In this document: piece after piece, positions 31,535 through 32,950 of the stretch
How the letters are laid out: each line of letters opens with the position of its first letter
How positions within the stretch are numbered: the first letter of the stretch is position 1
DNA from: Opitutia bacterium
Lineage (GTDB): Bacteria; Verrucomicrobiota; Verrucomicrobiia; Opitutales; UBA953
Direction of reading: 5' to 3'
NCBI GenBank assembly: GCA_003485955.1
Contig: DNHH01000012.1
Location: forward strand, 483 to 33,432
DNA: 32,950 nucleotides
Translations under genes and position numbers: made by a program
The notes under the pieces: generated by a model
What the model was told of the DNA's origin: nothing
Databases searched by the model: none
The model's input: the letters and a program-made list of their open reading frames with translations, nothing else

Positions 31535-32950
31535 TTAAGTCAGTCGCAATAGGCCAACGCTTTCTTCAAGCCCGCCTGGGCGCGCGCGCATCAGCCACGC
31601 AGCGCGGTAACGTTCGGCCAGGCGCCGCCGGGTCTCCTCCGGGGGCAGGCGTTGCCCGGCAGCGATCAGCGCCACCTTGGCGAGGTGGGTACCGACCGCG
31701 AGCTCCTCGCGCACGCGCGCGTCGCCGATTGCACGGATGCGCTCGTCGCACGCCTCGAGCCAGCCGAGCGAGTGTACCACGTCAGGCACGGGCAACCTGA
31801 GTCCTAGCTCGGCCCGGGTGGTATCGTCGCCGCAGAGCAATTCCCAGCTCAAGCTCTTGTTGCGGATTGCGACGGGGATGTGTTCGTCGAGCGTGCCCAT
31901 CGCCTCGAGCGCGACCGCCACCTCCGGTGCGTCGCCGCCGTTCTCAAGGAAGGGCAGCACCGCGAGCACTGGGTCGGGTGTGACATTGGTCGCACGGCAC
32001 CAGGCGAGCGCGGCCGCCTCGGCTAGCGGCAACCAGAAGGTCGGCCAGGGTTGGTGGTAGCCGTTGTCACCCCAGGCGGTCATCAGAATGCCGTCGGCAC
32101 CGTGGCGCAGTGCCGCATCCACGGCCTCGCGCACGTTCGCTCGGGCATTCGTTAATCTTCCGGTAAAGCTCTGCCATGTGCTCGTTCCAGGAGCGATCAG
32201 GTAGTCGCGTCCGAGCTCGGCGAGTCGGCCGCATTGTTCGTCAAATGGATGCCCGGCATCGTAACCCCAGACAACGGGCAGAGCCTCGGCCGGTGCTTCG
32301 CCTGCGAGCGCTAGATCTTCGAGCAGAATGTCTCCCCAGAATTGCATACGTTTTCCGCGGGCACGTACTAATTCGTGAATACGATTAAGGTGATCGAGGT
32401 AGACGCGATGTTTGCCGCGTTCAGCGACGGATGCTTTGCTGGCACCCTGGCCGAGTTCCCATGGCTCATCACCGCCGATATTGACTTGGTTGCTATGGAA
32501 GTGAGGTAAATAGGCATCCAGCAAGCCTGCGACAAATTCGAGTGAAGCCTTGTCGGGCTTGAGCGTCGAAGGGTGTGGCTTGAATTGTTGAGTGAGTGGA
32601 TGAATCCAACCCTCGGGGCATTCAGCGAGCTTGCGGTAAGGTTCATGCCTCAACCAGCGCTCCAGATGTCCAAAGGTATTTAAGTTCGGTACGAGTTCGA
32701 TACCGAGTTCCGCGCAACGCTTGCCGACAGCCGCTATATCTTCTGGGGTTAATGGAGATGCGTCTCGCCAAACAATTTCATGGCCGGGAAAGGCAAAACT
32801 ATGTTCGACGTAGAGCTGAAATTGATTGATGCGGAGCAGGCTCAAGCTCTCCACTAGCGCGAGCAGCTCAGAGAGTCGGGGGACTTTGCCGCGTGAGACG
32901 TCGAGCATGAACCCGCGAACTGGTAAATCCGGGTAATCGTAAATCTCAAG
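31535..32950 (-). CDS. Glycoside hydrolase family 20-like protein (beta-N-acetylhexosaminidase type), N-terminus outside the window
   Basis: 472 codons are visible and the frame is open to the right edge. The first in-window ATG (32906-32908) is not the start, because YPDLPVRGFMLDVSRGKVP across it is the conserved entry to the GH20 TIM barrel. The catalytic Asp-Glu pair is in NQVNIGGDEPWELG (codons 161-162 of the visible part). Later barrel segments are MQFWGDIL and GILMTAWGDNG. GH20 enzymes remove terminal N-acetylhexosamine by substrate-assisted catalysis. The C-terminal 200 residues are unusually GC-rich. It converges on the outer-membrane protein gene with 3 bases between the stops. Confidence 0.85.
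   Translation of the reverse strand, partial: LEIYDYPDLPVRGFMLDVSRGKVPRLSELLALVESLSLLRINQFQLYVEHSFAFPGHEIVWRDASPLTPEDIAAVGKRCAELGIELVPNLNTFGHLERWLRHEPYRKLAECPEGWIHPLTQQFKPHPSTLKPDKASLEFVAGLLDAYLPHFHSNQVNIGGDEPWELGQGASKASVAERGKHRVYLDHLNRIHELVRARGKRMQFWGDILLEDLALAGEAPAEALPVVWGYDAGHPFDEQCGRLAELGRDYLIAPGTSTWQSFTGRLTNARANVREAVDAALRHGADGILMTAWGDNGYHQPWPTFWLPLAEAAALAWCRATNVTPDPVLAVLPFLENGGDAPEVAVALEAMGTLDEHIPVAIRNKSLSWELLCGDDTTRAELGLRLPVPDVVHSLGWLEACDERIRAIGDARVREELAVGTHLAKVALIAAGQRLPPEETRRRLAERYRAAWLMRARPGGLEESVGLLRLT

Noticed and set aside
1..32950. CRISPR arrays, insertion sequences, phage genes or defence islands
   Set aside because: No regularly spaced direct repeats, transposase or integrase motifs, or terminal inverted repeats were found; the content is housekeeping throughout.

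Overview
The window reads as chromosomal, gene-dense housekeeping DNA of a Gram-negative bacterium with roughly 50-55% GC. The best guess is Verrucomicrobiota, probably the Opitutae side. This rests on the complete moxR-DUF58-batABCDE operon, the di-heme type B succinate dehydrogenase, the caa3-type oxidase with CtaG, a PEGA/coiled-coil lipoprotein and an LptF/G permease. The phylum is an inference from gene content, not a proof. I see no insertion sequence, phage gene, CRISPR array or replication origin. No gene-free stretch exceeds 300 bases; the longest is about 250 bp.

Layout. 1-31: start of a gene leaving the left edge (-). 232-1392: PatB/MalY-type C-S lyase (+). 1389-3281: thiH and rsmE (-). 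3363-5557: two-gene polar amino acid ABC transporter (ATPase, then a fused binding protein-permease) (+). 5578-7098: glycine cleavage gcvT-gcvH (-). 7180-8532: PEGA/coiled-coil lipoprotein with a clear intrinsic terminator (-). 8654-8816: tRNA-Thr and tRNA-Gln (+). 8827-9678: folP (-). 9927-15213: caa3-type cytochrome c oxidase coxB-A-C-D plus ctaG (+). 15221-24259: moxR, DUF58, DUF4381-like, batA, batB, batC, batD, batE and lptF/G as one long minus-strand operon. 24333-25934: pyrG (-) with a terminator-like hairpin in its leader. 26185-29628: sdhCAB (+). 29635-30273: marC-like (-). 30350-31531: histidine-rich outer-membrane barrel behind a perfect palindrome (+). 31535-32950: GH20 glycosidase cut by the right edge (-).

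Function. Two respiratory modules (sdhCAB feeding quinone, caa3 oxidase reducing O2) point to an aerobic life style. The Bat operon encodes a MoxR AAA+ ATPase with two von Willebrand A proteins, a BatD-type protein and TPR proteins, an envelope-associated system that is still poorly understood. Genes are tightly packed, with several ATGA stop/start overlaps, and Shine-Dalgarno sequences are mostly weak or absent.

No wholly new multi-gene system is evident. The features most worth following are (1) a probable transcription attenuator in front of pyrG, (2) a tandemly duplicated lipoprotein signal peptide on CoxB, (3) the 21-bp palindrome flush against the start codon of the histidine-rich outer-membrane protein, and (4) an abrupt GC change inside the GH20 gene.
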